From positions 1 through 64,000 of the forward strand of contig NZ_FOKF01000001.1 in the NCBI RefSeq assembly GCF_900111995.1: a stretch of DNA of 64,000 nt, in the 5' to 3' direction. The stretch comes from Collimonas sp. OK607 (GTDB taxonomy: Bacteria; Pseudomonadota; Gammaproteobacteria; Burkholderiales; Burkholderiaceae_D). Shown one piece after another: positions 24,916 to 36,032 of this stretch. Each line of letters starts with the position of its first letter. Within the stretch, counting starts at the first letter, position 1. Both the position numbers and the translations under genes were made by a program. The notes under the pieces were generated by a model. That model was given only the letters and a program-made list of their open reading frames with translations, made no database searches and had not been told where the DNA came from.

Positions 24916-26277
24916 GCGTGTCAGATTTTCTGTGTGTCCGGGGTCGTGAAATAATACCGAAAGGGAAATTTCATGAACGACACGATGAGCACACCTAAAA
25001 AGCCAAAGAAACCGAAAGCCGCCAAGCTGTTTCCAGACGAACTGATTGACCAGCTACTGGCGCAGGTTCAGAACAAGGATGCTGAATCCATCCTGGGCGA
25101 ATCCGGGCTGGCCGGCCAGCTCAAGAAACAGCTTGCAGAACGGATGCTGGCAGCCGAACTGGATCATCACCTCGGCACCGAGACTGAGACGTCGGGCAAT
25201 CATCGCAACGGCAGCAGCTCCAAGAATGTGATCACGCCATCTGGCAAACTACAGCTGGATATACCGCGAGACCGATTGGGCACGTTTGAGCCGCAATTGG
25301 TCGCCAAACATCAGCGCCGCCTGCCGGGCTTCGATGACCATGTGATCAGCATGTACGCTCGCGGCATGAGCGTGCGGGAGATTCAGGCCCATCTGCTCGA
25401 ACTATACGGCCTGCAAGTCTCGCCAGACCTGATTTCTACCATCACTGACGAGGTGCTCGACGAAGTCGCCCAATGGCAGCAGCGGCCGCTGGAAACGATG
25501 TATCCGATCGTCTATTTCGATGCTTTGCGGCTGAAGATCCGCGACGAAGGCACGGTCAAGAATAAGGCGGTGTACCTGGCGCTGGGCATCCGTGCCGACG
25601 GCAAGAAGGAAGTGCTGGGCCTGTGGATTGAACAGACCGAGGGCGCCAAGTTCTGGCTCAAGGTGTTTAACGAACTGAAGAATCGCGGCCTCAACGACAT
25701 ACTGATTGCCGTCGTCGATGGCCTGCGCGGCTTTCCGGAAGCCATCGAAGCGGTCTATCCGCAGGCGCAGATCCAGACCTGCATCGTCCATTTAATCCGC
25801 AATTCGATGACCTTGGCGAGTTGGAACGATCGCAAGGCCTTGGCGGCGTCACTCAAGCCGATCTACCAGGCCGTCAACGCCGAGACCGCCGCCGAGGCGC
25901 TCGATGCCTTTGCGCAAGGCCCCTGGGGGCTGAAATTCCCGACCGTCGCGGCAATGTGGCAGCGTCAATGGCAGCAGGTCATTCCGTTCTTCGCGTATCC
26001 ACCGGAGGTGCGCACCATCATCTACACCACCAACGCCATCGAGAGTCTGCATATGCAATTACGCAAGATCGTCAAGAACCGGGGCCATTTCCCTACCGAT
26101 GAAGCCGCCAGCAAACTATTGTTCCTGGCCTTGCGCAATATAGAAAAAGATTGGAAGATGCCACAGCGGACTTGGAAACAGGCCGCTAACCAATTCGCCA
26201 TTCTGTTCGGCGAACGTTTTACCAACGCAATTCATTAACTTTGTATCGCGGCCCCGCACACAAAATTACTGACACGT
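24916..26277 (+). mobile_element. IS256-family insertion sequence
   Basis: A single transposase gene bounded by imperfect inverted repeats: the left end begins GCGTGTCAG near 24916 and goes on through TTTTCTGTGTGTCCGGGG; the right end read on the minus strand from 26277 begins ACGTGTCAG and goes on through TTTTGTGTGCGGGG. About 1.36 kb in all, normal for the family. I could not find an 8- or 9-bp target duplication directly outside the repeats, so the exact ends or the history of the copy (for example recombination between two copies) are uncertain. Confidence 0.8.
24973..26238 (+). CDS. IS256-family transposase, full length
   Basis: A 421-residue DDE/mutator-type transposase. It shows LAERMLAAELDHHLG and GNHRNGSSSKNVIT at the N-terminus, the family's zinc-free DNA-binding region, then the catalytic acids: D183 in IVYFDALRL, D249 in VVDGLRGFPEAI, and E357 in TTNAIESLHMQLRK. 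The length equals that of active relatives and no frameshift is seen. AAGGGA lies six bases before the ATG. The enzyme moves the element by a circular copy-out/paste-in route. Confidence 0.93.
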   Translation: MNDTMSTPKKPKKPKAAKLFPDELIDQLLAQVQNKDAESILGESGLAGQLKKQLAERMLAAELDHHLGTETETSGNHRNGSSSKNVITPSGKLQLDIPRDRLGTFEPQLVAKHQRRLPGFDDHVISMYARGMSVREIQAHLLELYGLQVSPDLISTITDEVLDEVAQWQQRPLETMYPIVYFDALRLKIRDEGTVKNKAVYLALGIRADGKKEVLGLWIEQTEGAKFWLKVFNELKNRGLNDILIAVVDGLRGFPEAIEAVYPQAQIQTCIVHLIRNSMTLASWNDRKALAASLKPIYQAVNAETAAEALDAFAQGPWGLKFPTVAAMWQRQWQQVIPFFAYPPEVRTIIYTTNAIESLHMQLRKIVKNRGHFPTDEAASKLLFLALRNIEKDWKMPQRTWKQAANQFAILFGERFTNAIH

Positions 26278-26485
26278 CCGTCTCTTTCACGGCGCCGCCT
26301 GCGACGGCTCGACGAGCACCACGCAGCAAATCCGGTGTTTCGTTAACCTCTTTTTGTATCACCATTTGATCAGCCTTATGCGCAGCCAAGTGCTCCACGT
26401 AGTCACCGAATATCTCGCCAATAAGCACAGCATTATCCCAACGTCCATCCTGCTTGTGGTCTAAGCGGCTTTCATTTACCCGCCT
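26278..26485 (-). pseudogene. Gene fragment cut by the IS256 element
   Basis: On the minus strand a frame opens after a stop at 26486-26488 and reads through NAVLIGEIFGDYVEHLAAHK and QKEVNETPDLLRGARRAV up to the right end of the IS, where it runs into the inverted repeat. The composition is protein-like and it directly follows the PcfJ-like remnant on the same strand. Only a GTG at 26428 offers a start. It looks like a gene whose 3' part was lost or separated by the insertion. Family unknown. Confidence 0.4.
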
Positions 26486-26502
26486 TCATAATTGATTCAA
26501 TG

Positions 26503-27150
26503 TCATGCAAGCTTCGGGAATTCTTGCGATGGCTCCGATCGAAAGGCGCATCTCCAAGCTAAAGTCTGGGTGAGCAGTTCGTATCGCCTGAGAACTGATG
26601 GCTTCGGGCGGCTTGGCCCTGCCTGTGTGAATAGCTGATTTTGTTGAAATGTTTTTCGCTTTTCAAGCCGATCGACAAAATTCGCCGAGTTGAGAACATG
26701 TATGAGTGCAGTCACAGCAGCCTCGCATTCCATCTGCGGGCATGCGTTACGCTTCGCCTTATGCGATCGCAATTCGACACCCAGTGGAAAACTGCTCAAA
26801 TGTAGTTCGACGGTAGATAATCTGCTTCCAGTGCAAGTTCTAACTGAGAAGACAAGACTAGAGCCCGCTCTGCAATTTTCACTATACCCGCCTACGCAGT
26901 GCTCCATGAGCTTGCCCTCAACCAACAGACTTATGGGGTTTTTAAGTTCTACAATTTGTGTCTGACCATAAAAAAATGTTTCATCGAGTACGAGCGGCCA
27001 GGCGTCAATACCATCTGCCTGATCCGATATGACGGATGCAGGGGTCAGCGGCACACTCTCAGCTGAAGGACGGAGGATTCGTCCGCTATCGACCCCACCC
27101 AGAGGGTCCGGTGAGTTCTTGGCAATGGGAATACAACGCCGGCGGCACAC
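26503..27150 (-). pseudogene. PcfJ-like protein, N-terminally truncated
   Basis: About 215 residues. The segment ELKNPISLLVEGKLMEHCVG followed by GYSENCRAGSSLVFSV is the signature of PcfJ-like proteins, found on conjugative plasmids and integrative elements. Full members are usually 400 residues or more; here the first part of the frame (about 45 residues) has no family resemblance, so the gene seems to have lost its N-terminal half. The function of PcfJ is not established. Together with the fragments around it this points to a decayed conjugative or integrative element. Confidence 0.6.
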
Positions 27151-27266
27151 CGATTGTCGTCGAATTTCTGCAACACACTGACGACCCGGGACAGAGTTCC
27201 TTTCTCGTGGAAATTGATGGCGAGGATGTACTCACGAATCAAGAAAGTTACAGAACAGCGCCATAG
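27036..27266 (+). CDS. Short unknown reading frame
   Basis: A 76-residue frame; its second half (WQWEYNAGGTPIVVEFLQHT, then SFLVEIDGEDVLTNQES) is acidic and protein-like. It overlaps the 5' end of the PcfJ-like frame on the other strand, supporting the idea that that frame's start region is not real. It could be the end of a broken gene. No family recognised. Confidence 0.3.
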   Translation: MQGSAAHSQLKDGGFVRYRPHPEGPVSSWQWEYNAGGTPIVVEFLQHTDDPGQSSFLVEIDGEDVLTNQESYRTAP

Positions 27267-27573
27267 AGTAATTATCTTTTTGCATTAAAAACACCTTCCT
27301 TTACGATTGCGTAAGAAATGGCGAGCATGGTGAACCGGTCAGACCGGCGCTTTTTGATCCTGATATATCCGACGGCTGCAGTATGAAGCCAGTAGGCCGA
27401 TAAGGAAAAAGCGCGCGAATTTCCATGGAGGCTGATGCCATCAACCGGCATCGATGAAAGCCGAATGTACGGATGCAGTCGCGACCTCTCTATGCAAACA
27501 ATTCTTGCTCAATAGTGGGAGTCCATGTACGGATATAGGTGTTAGCCAGGGCGTTAATCTGGTAGCGATTTGA

Positions 27574-27765
27574 CGGGGACTGAATGAATATAGCCCTCGC
27601 CCAGTATTGAGGGAAGCCAGCCGCATATTCGGCAATTTCGGGCAGGTCGAATTCTACATACATTGGGACCCTAACTTGGCGTTATACAGACAGCATACTG
27701 TCATTGATACGATGCTAGAGCAACACCATATCGACGCCGTAATGAACGGCCGCTTTTCGCCCTGA
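27574..27765 (+). pseudogene. C-terminal gene fragment of unknown family
   Basis: A frame open from a stop at 27571-27573 to TGA at 27763-27765 translates as good protein sequence (REASRIFGNFGQVEFYIHWD, ALYRQHTVIDTMLEQHHIDA). There is no start codon with a ribosome site, so it seems to be the tail of a broken gene. The upstream 200 bases hold a possible continuation in another frame (TDIGVSQGVNLVAI), suggesting a frameshift. 27267-27573 otherwise holds nothing but a short hairpin (CCGGTC/GACCGG near 27335-27347) with five Ts. Confidence 0.35.
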
Positions 27766-27880
27766 GGAGATGTGAAATTGAATTTATTGACTTCGAAAAG
27801 CTAACGACGCTATTACTAATTTAGAAGTAATTATAATTTTCTTTATGCAATAACTAGTACCTATTTTATTGCATTTTTAA

Positions 27881-27918
27881 ACAAAAAATGCTGTGTACAT
27901 TTTTGTGTACACAGCATT
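27881..27918 (-). terminator. Rho-independent terminator of tRNA-Pro
   Basis: AATGCTGTGTACA and TGTACACAGCATT form a perfect 13-bp stem (27887-27918) with a six-base loop. Read on the minus strand it is followed by a run of Ts (27888 downward). It lies 43 bp past the 3' end of the tRNA gene. Confidence 0.85.
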
Positions 27919-27960
27919 GTTAATTACTCTTCTAAATTAGAGTTAACTCGTTGATTCTAT

Positions 27961-28037
27961 TGGTCGGGACGGAGTGATTCGAACACTCGACCCCTTGCAC
28001 CCCATGCAAGTACGCTACCAGGCTGCGCTACGCCCCG
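27961..28037 (-). tRNA. tRNA-Pro (anticodon GGG)
   Basis: A 77-nt cloverleaf read on the minus strand from 28037. The acceptor stem is CGGGGCG paired with CGTCCCG, the anticodon stem CTTGC/GCAAG holds the seven-base loop ATGGGGT with anticodon GGG, the T-arm contains GTTCGAATC, and discriminator A and CCA are encoded. It decodes CCC/CCU proline codons. Its 3' end faces the decayed accessory segment at 23.8-27.8 kb, but no second copy of the 3' end was found. Confidence 0.95.
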
Positions 28038-28048
28038 ACAAGCCTGCT

Positions 28049-28054
28049 ATTATA
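28049..28054 (-). promoter_or_regulatory. -10 element of the tRNA-Pro promoter
   Basis: A perfect TATAAT on the minus strand, 12 bp before the tRNA 5' end. The -35 is less clear: TTGGAA at 28080-28075 gives a 20-bp spacer, which is long. Confidence 0.6.
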
Positions 28055-28187
28055 TCAGAGCAAAATTGCTTTGTTTCCAAGGCAATACATAAAATTTTAA
28101 CTGTTTGTTCGCTCGACAGTAACGGCCCATTGCGCTTCACAATGCACCGCCAGATCGCCCAGCCAACAATCCTCATTAAATAATCAT

Positions 28188-29309
28188 ATGCCAATAAAAA
28201 TTAGCCAGCAGTTTGACGCCGCCGCAATTGAAGTATTACGCGCCGATAGTCCTCAGCAGATTGAGTTGAACATCCGTAGCGATTCGCACGCAGATTTCAC
28301 GCAATGGTTCTATTTCCGCTTGCAGGGCGCGCGTGACGAGGCCTGCAACATCCGTTTCATGAATGCCGGCGCCACCACCTATCCCAAGGGTTGGGAAAAT
28401 TATCAAGCGGTGGCCAGTTACGATCGCGAGACCTGGTTCCGTGTACCAACCAGCTTTGACGGCAAGGTGATGACCATCACCCATACCCCGGAGCGCGACA
28501 GTGTGTATTACGCTTATTTCGAGCCGTATTCCTGGGAGCGTCATCTGGCTTTGCTGGGGCACGCAGAGGAATCACCATTGGCACGGGTGGAGGATCTGGG
28601 GAGCACCGTTGACGGCCGCGATATGAATCTGCTGGTGATCGGCAATCCGGCGGCGGCCAAGAAGGTTTGGGTGATCGCACGCCAGCATCCGGGTGAAACC
28701 ATGGCGGAATGGTTTGTCGAGGGTATGGTCGATGCATTGCTGGATAGCGCCAATCCGCTGGCGACCAAGGTGCTTCAGCACGCGGTGTTCTACATCGTGC
28801 CGAACATGAATCCGGACGGTTCGGTGCGCGGCAACCTGCGTACCAACGCGGCCGGCGCCAACCTGAATCGCGAGTGGATGACACCTTCGCTGGAGCGTAG
28901 TCCGGAAGTATTTGTGGTCAAGAACAAGATTCACGAAATCGGCTGCGATCTGTTCCTGGACGTGCATGGCGATGAGGCTTTGCCGTATGTGTTCGTGGCG
29001 GGTTCGGAAATGCTGGAAGACTTTAGTCCGCAGCAGGGCGTGGAGCAGCAAAAATTCATCGACGATTTCTTGCGCGCCAGTCCGGATTTCCAGACGGAAT
29101 ACGGCTACGCGGCGAGCAAGTATAGCAGCGATGTACTGACCCTGGCATCGAAATATGTCGGCCACACATTCAAGTGCATATCGCTGACCCTGGAGTTGCC
29201 GTTCAAGGATAACGTCAACCTGCCTGATGCGGAGGTCGGCTGGGATGGCGCTCGCAGCGCGCGTTTGGGGGCGGTGGTGTTGCAACCGATATTGCGGGCG
29301 TTTGAATAA
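28188..29309 (+). CDS. M14-type zinc carboxypeptidase (cytosolic AGBL/CCP-like)
   Basis: A 373-residue protein. Residues about 1-125 are the beta-rich M14 N-terminal domain (ADFTQWFYFRLQGA, then WENYQAVASYDRETWFRVP); residues about 130-370 are the peptidase with VIARQHPGETMAEWFVEG (zinc His and Glu), VPNMNPDGSVRGNLRTNAAG (substrate arginine region), LFLDVHGDEALPYVF (third zinc ligand) and LTLELPFK with the catalytic Glu. No signal peptide, so cytoplasmic. Relatives trim C-terminal residues from proteins; the bacterial substrate is unknown. A strong terminator follows, so the gene is a single unit. Confidence 0.88.
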   Translation: MPIKISQQFDAAAIEVLRADSPQQIELNIRSDSHADFTQWFYFRLQGARDEACNIRFMNAGATTYPKGWENYQAVASYDRETWFRVPTSFDGKVMTITHTPERDSVYYAYFEPYSWERHLALLGHAEESPLARVEDLGSTVDGRDMNLLVIGNPAAAKKVWVIARQHPGETMAEWFVEGMVDALLDSANPLATKVLQHAVFYIVPNMNPDGSVRGNLRTNAAGANLNREWMTPSLERSPEVFVVKNKIHEIGCDLFLDVHGDEALPYVFVAGSEMLEDFSPQQGVEQQKFIDDFLRASPDFQTEYGYAASKYSSDVLTLASKYVGHTFKCISLTLELPFKDNVNLPDAEVGWDGARSARLGAVVLQPILRAFE

Positions 29310-29341
29310 GCGATACCGTATGCGGTCTTGAGTCTGGATAT

Positions 29342-29381
29342 GAAAGAGCCGGGCATGTCAGACATGCCCGGCTCTTTTTTT
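29342..29381. terminator. Strong terminator after the M14 peptidase gene
   Basis: GAGCCGGGCATGTC and GACATGCCCGGCTC form a long GC-rich stem (29346-29374) followed by seven Ts on the plus strand and preceded by AAA, so it can serve the M14 gene and, less well, the convergent pirin gene. Confidence 0.88.
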
Positions 29382-29412
29382 CACCGTAGTTCTGGTGATC
29401 CGGCAGCGACTG

Positions 29413-30285
29413 TTACGCCTTCTCAGCTATCTGCGCAAAGCGCCCGCTGTTGAAGTCGACAATCGCCTGGGCGATTTCTTCCTGGCTGTTCATGACGAAC
29501 GGGCCATGGCCGACGATCGCTTCATCGATCGGCTCACCGCTAAGCACCAGCACCACAGCGTCGTTGTTGGCCTCTATATCGACGCTGTTGCCGTCGTTGT
29601 CGAGTAACGCCATTTGCGCTTCGCGTGCCACGGTCTCGCCGTTGATCAGCACGGTTCCGTGCAATACCACCAGTGCCGAATGCCAGCCGGCGGGCAAGGA
29701 CAGCCTGGTGCTGCTGCCTTGGTTCAAGCGCATATCCCACACGTTCATCGGTGTGAATGTACGTGCCGGACCTGCATGGCCGTCGTATTCGCCGGCAATC
29801 ACCCGTACCGTGCCAGCGCCGTCAGGCAACGCAACGGCTGGGATGTCGTTATCGACGATGGCTTGATAACCAGGTGCGGTCATCTTGTCCTTCGCCGGCA
29901 GGTTCACCCACAGCTGCACCATTTCGAGTGTCCCGCCGGAGCGCGTGAACGCTTCGGAGTGGAACTCTTCATGCAGAATGCCGCTGCCTGCTGTCATCCA
30001 TTGCACGTCGCCTGGGCCGATTGTGCCGCCATTACCGGTCGAGTCGCGGTGCGTCACTTCGCCTTTGTAGACGATGGTGACGGTTTCGAAGCCGCGATGC
30101 GGATGCGAGCCGACGCCACGTGGGCGGGTAGTAGGGGTGAACTCAGCCGGGCCGGCGTAATCGAGCAGCAGGAACGGACTCAGTTGCTTGCCGTGGCTGG
30201 TGTAAGAAAACATCGAACGAGCAGGAAAACCGTCGCCGACCCAATGTTGGCGAGGTGCGCTGTAGATGCCGAGGACTTTTTTCAT
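29413..30285 (-). CDS. Pirin family protein
   Basis: A 290-residue bicupin. The N-terminal cupin contains GVGSHPHRGFETVTIVYKGE and GSGILHEEFHSEAF, which supply the three histidines and one glutamate of the metal site. The opening VLGIYSAPRQHWVGDGFPAR is typical. Some bacterial pirins are quercetin dioxygenases, others act on redox regulation; the role here is not known. The ATG at 30285 has AAGGA seven bases upstream. It is divergent from a LysR gene, its probable regulator. Confidence 0.88.
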   Translation of the reverse strand: MKKVLGIYSAPRQHWVGDGFPARSMFSYTSHGKQLSPFLLLDYAGPAEFTPTTRPRGVGSHPHRGFETVTIVYKGEVTHRDSTGNGGTIGPGDVQWMTAGSGILHEEFHSEAFTRSGGTLEMVQLWVNLPAKDKMTAPGYQAIVDNDIPAVALPDGAGTVRVIAGEYDGHAGPARTFTPMNVWDMRLNQGSSTRLSLPAGWHSALVVLHGTVLINGETVAREAQMALLDNDGNSVDIEANNDAVVLVLSGEPIDEAIVGHGPFVMNSQEEIAQAIVDFNSGRFAQIAEKA

Positions 30286-30409
30286 GATCAATTCCTTGTG
30301 TTGGTTGCAGAATTTGTTGCTGATAGAAGATTAAACCAAGGACAGTGAGTGCGGTAGTCTGTAGAATTTGCCTTCACTGTTCTATTTTGTGAACGATGAA
30401 GGGGCGGCT

Positions 30410-31315
30410 ATGCAGGATTTGAACGATCTCTATTACTTCGTCCAGGTGGTCGACCATGGCGGTTTCGCGCCTGCGGGGCGGGCCTTGGGCATGCCGAAAT
30501 CAAAGCTGAGCCGGCGCCTGGCGTTATTGGAGGAGCGCCTGGGCGTAAGGCTGATCCAGCGCACCACCCGGCAATTTTCCGTGACGGAGGTCGGGCAGTC
30601 GTATTACGAGCACTGCAAGGCGATGCTGGTGGAGGCAGAGGCTGCGCAAGACGCGGTCGAGCTGACGCGGGGCGAGCCGCGCGGCATCGTGCGCCTGACT
30701 TGTCCGGTGGCTTTGCTGCATATGAATGTGGATGCGATGCTGGCGGACTTCATGGCGGCCAACCCGCGGGTGACGGTGTTGCTGGAGTCGACCAATCGCC
30801 GGGTTGATGTGGTGGCCGAGGCGGTGGATATTGCTATCCGGGTACGGCCGCCGCCGATTCCGGATAGCGATCTGGTGTTGCGGGTGCTGGGTGAGCGTAG
30901 TCAATGCCTGGTTGTCAGTCCGCTGCTGATTAAGGAGCGGTCGCTACCGGTATCGCCTGCCGATTTAAACGACTGGCCGAGCCTGGGGCTGGGGGCAGGG
31001 CAGCAAAACCATATCTGGACATTGTTCGGGCCGGATGGCGCCAAGGCGGCGATTCACCACACGCCGCGTTTTGTAACCGGTGACATGGTGGCGTTGTTGC
31101 GGGCGGCAGTGGCTGGTGTCGGTATTGTGCAGTTGCCGACCATGATGATTCGCGAACAGGTAGAGCAGGGTACGCTGGTGCATGTGTTGAATGACTGGCG
31201 GCCGCGACATGAAATTATCCATGTGGTGTTCCCGTCGAGGCGGGGTTTGCTGCCTTTGGTGCGTACGTTGATTGATTATCTGGTGGCGCGCTTTCAAGCT
31301 TTGGAAGAAGATTAA
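30410..31315 (+). CDS. LysR family regulator divergent from pirin
   Basis: A 301-residue regulator starting MQDLNDLYYFVQVVDHGGFA with GAAGGGG before it. HTH in residues 1-60 (MPKSKLSRRLALLEERLGVR, LIQRTTRQFSVTE), effector domain after about residue 90. It belongs to the AaeR/DsdA-like CrgA subgroup by its LNDLYYFVQVV opening. Pirin-LysR pairs of this layout are common in proteobacteria; the LysR usually activates the pirin gene. Effector unknown. Confidence 0.88.
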   Translation: MQDLNDLYYFVQVVDHGGFAPAGRALGMPKSKLSRRLALLEERLGVRLIQRTTRQFSVTEVGQSYYEHCKAMLVEAEAAQDAVELTRGEPRGIVRLTCPVALLHMNVDAMLADFMAANPRVTVLLESTNRRVDVVAEAVDIAIRVRPPPIPDSDLVLRVLGERSQCLVVSPLLIKERSLPVSPADLNDWPSLGLGAGQQNHIWTLFGPDGAKAAIHHTPRFVTGDMVALLRAAVAGVGIVQLPTMMIREQVEQGTLVHVLNDWRPRHEIIHVVFPSRRGLLPLVRTLIDYLVARFQALEED

Positions 31316-31410
31316 ATCGGGCCGCCGTGTGGCAGGCGTAAAGGCAAATTAGAAATGTCCGCTTTTTGAATGGTTTTTTACGATCTATGCGACGAGCAGC
31401 ACGAACTAAC

Positions 31411-31466
31411 CGGGGTCAGAGTGAACTTTCGGTATGTTTTATCGCCGAAACTTCACTCTGACCCCG
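31411..31466. repeat. REP-like hairpin, copy 1
   Basis: Arms at 31412-31432 and 31445-31465, opening GGGGTCAGAGTGAA and closing CTTCACTCTGACCCC, pair at 20 of 21 positions around a 12-base loop. A related hairpin follows at 31553. GGGGTCAG-headed palindromes are typical of REP/BIME sequences spread by RAYT transposases; no such gene is in the window. Confidence 0.7.
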
Positions 31467-31552
31467 CTTAGTGGGCCACGGAGTAGAGGCAGTGAAACCA
31501 AAAAGAAACAAACCTGCGATAAGTGAATCGCCGCGCTCCGTAGTCGTGATGT

Positions 31553-31600
31553 GGGGTCAGTCGAGTTTCGCGATAGAGCCTGCGAAAGTCGACTGACCCC
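31553..31600. repeat. REP-like hairpin, copy 2
   Basis: Arms at 31553-31571 and 31582-31600 open GGGGTCAGTCGAG and close GTCGACTGACCCC, pairing at 18 of 19 positions. It shares the GGGGTCAG head and the inner TTTCG/CGAAA with copy 1 but differs between them, so it is a related rather than identical unit. Confidence 0.7.
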
Positions 31601-31645
31601 AGATCACTAGGTCGTCGAGGCGCAACTGACTGGCGAGCTCCGATG

Positions 31646-32899
31646 TCAGTGAAAATGCGCCGAGCCGCTTGGCGCATCTTCGGGCATTTCCGGATGCACC
31701 AGATCACCTTCCCGATCCGGGTAGAGCGGGGTGCCGCAATCGTCGCAAAATTCCATCGCAAACATTTCGGCGTGCCGTTGAATGTCGTCGATGCCGCATT
31801 CGCGCAGCAGGCTCAGGATTTGTTCCAGCGGGGTTTCCGGCTCAGCCGTGGCCTCGTCACTATCGCTGGCGCGGGTAATGACTTCTTCCGTCGCTTCTTC
31901 CTGTCCGTACAGCGGCCACACCACGCCGTAGATCACTTCATTGGTTTGGCCCAGCGAAAAGCCGATCCGGTATTCGTCGACCCGGCCGCTTTCCGGCTGT
32001 TCGCTAAAACGGCCGATGCTGGCGTGCAGGTCTTTCGATGCGATGTCCAGCGTGTGCGACAGGTAGTAGCTGGCGGCGCGCAGGGACGCCGGGCGGATTT
32101 GAAGGTCGGCCTCGCGGCAAGCGGCAAAATAAGCCTCGGGCAGCAGTACCTGGACGCCGCAACCTGGCAGCAAACGCGTCAGGTTGGGAGTGACCTGATT
32201 GCGCCATTGCTCCAGCGCCCGTTCTTTGTCGGCGGCGATATGCCCGGCTTGCCCACGCGCCAGTTGCCAGTGAAACAGCGGCATGCCGCTTGGGACAACC
32301 AGGGCCGCCAGCAAGTAGCGGGTATCGGCCAGGAACGGCGCAGTCTCCGGCGGATTGGCGGGGCTGCGCACCGGTGCGGCGTTCAGGGCGGCATGTGACA
32401 GTTGCTGCAGCAAGGTAAAAGTTTCGCAATGCGTGCGCGGCAGCTGATCGATGGAGTACAAGGTCGGCACGATGGCGGTTTGCACTTCCGGCGCCAGGAT
32501 GTGGGCGTGCAGATGGGCGTTCAGCGTCATCACGACATCGGCCGGAATCGGCCCCGATCCGATCGAGAAGCGCGTCCACGCCAGCAACGGAATGCCCACC
32601 AGCAGGCAGTCGTACTGCTTGCCCTGGTATTCGATGGTGCTGGATTCGCTGCAGGCTTCCACCACGTCCATCAAGGCATCGTAGGCATCGGGCTGGGTCG
32701 GAAACAACTGTTCCAGCGCGCCGTCGATCGGCTCCTGATGATGGGCTTTGAAATGCTTGCTGAGCAAGACTTCAATCTCGCGTTCCCATGCGCGCTCTTC
32801 AAGACGGCTGGAGGCTTGAATCAATGCTTGTGCCAGCTCGGCCAGGCGGTGACTGTCGGCTGAAAATTTACGGGAAGGCTTTTTTGACGGACGGCGCAT
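31646..32899 (-). CDS. DUF2863 family protein
   Basis: A 417-residue protein of a betaproteobacterial family of unknown function. Seen are a basic N-terminus (RRPSKKPSRKFSAD), a mixed alpha/beta body with YDCLLVGIPLLAWTRFSIGS and DTRYLLAALVVPSGMPLFHW, and a C-terminal FCDDCGTPLYPDREGDLVHP with one CxxC, possibly half of a metal site. No signal or membrane segment. The ATG at 32899 is chosen since residues before it are not family-like; there is no clear ribosome site. Monocistronic, downstream of acnA. Confidence 0.78.
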   Translation of the reverse strand: MRRPSKKPSRKFSADSHRLAELAQALIQASSRLEERAWEREIEVLLSKHFKAHHQEPIDGALEQLFPTQPDAYDALMDVVEACSESSTIEYQGKQYDCLLVGIPLLAWTRFSIGSGPIPADVVMTLNAHLHAHILAPEVQTAIVPTLYSIDQLPRTHCETFTLLQQLSHAALNAAPVRSPANPPETAPFLADTRYLLAALVVPSGMPLFHWQLARGQAGHIAADKERALEQWRNQVTPNLTRLLPGCGVQVLLPEAYFAACREADLQIRPASLRAASYYLSHTLDIASKDLHASIGRFSEQPESGRVDEYRIGFSLGQTNEVIYGVVWPLYGQEEATEEVITRASDSDEATAEPETPLEQILSLLRECGIDDIQRHAEMFAMEFCDDCGTPLYPDREGDLVHPEMPEDAPSGSAHFH

Positions 32900-33295
32900 A
32901 GTGAATAGAGTAAGGGCTGATGACAACATAGTCAAAATCTTACTGCGCGACCGTAGCGGATGCATGCATCCGATGACCGGCAACTGAGACGCTCACATAT
33001 TCATTGATAACATTGACGAATATGCTCCGCTTTTCTGCGCTGCCTTCTGGCCTACGACCGCTTGCTGAGAGTGTTCGACGACTCTGAGGCAGGAAGACTG
33101 CAAGATCCTATTGTAGTGGATTTAACGGTATGTTGAATAACTACCGTAGATGGATGGCAATGATTTCTTGAATGCTGCCTGATCGGTGCCGAAAACGAGA
33201 AACGCCGGCATGGCCGGCGTTTTTTGATAACTTTATTGAATCACTCAACTACCAGGCTGCCGCCCATGCAGAACGGGCGGCAGTCCGGTGTGTTG
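32900..33295. other. 396-bp gap between DUF2863 gene and acnA
   Basis: No gene seen. It holds a hairpin with T-run at 33201-33225 (listed) and a weaker dyad ACGGTATGTT...AACTACCGT near 33127-33147, probably in the promoter region of the DUF2863 gene. Confidence 0.5.
33201..33225. terminator. Hairpin terminator downstream of acnA
   Basis: AACGCCGGC and GCCGGCGTT form a perfect 9-bp stem with a three-base loop. Six Ts follow on the plus strand; on the minus strand, in the acnA direction, GTTTCTCGTTTT follows, a weaker but usable tail. Confidence 0.65.
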
Positions 33296-36007
<2,712 letters not shown>

Positions 36008-36032
36008 GATTTCTCCTGAGTTTTCAGTTTAA

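Noticed and set aside
24900-26290. Target-site duplication around the IS256 element
   Set aside because: Bases outside the inverted repeats do not match over 8 or 9 positions for any nearby choice of ends.
27961-28037. tRNA-Pro 3' end as attachment site with a second att copy
   Set aside because: I searched by eye for the GTTCGAATCACTCC segment in 22-28 kb and found no duplicate; no integrase gene is present.
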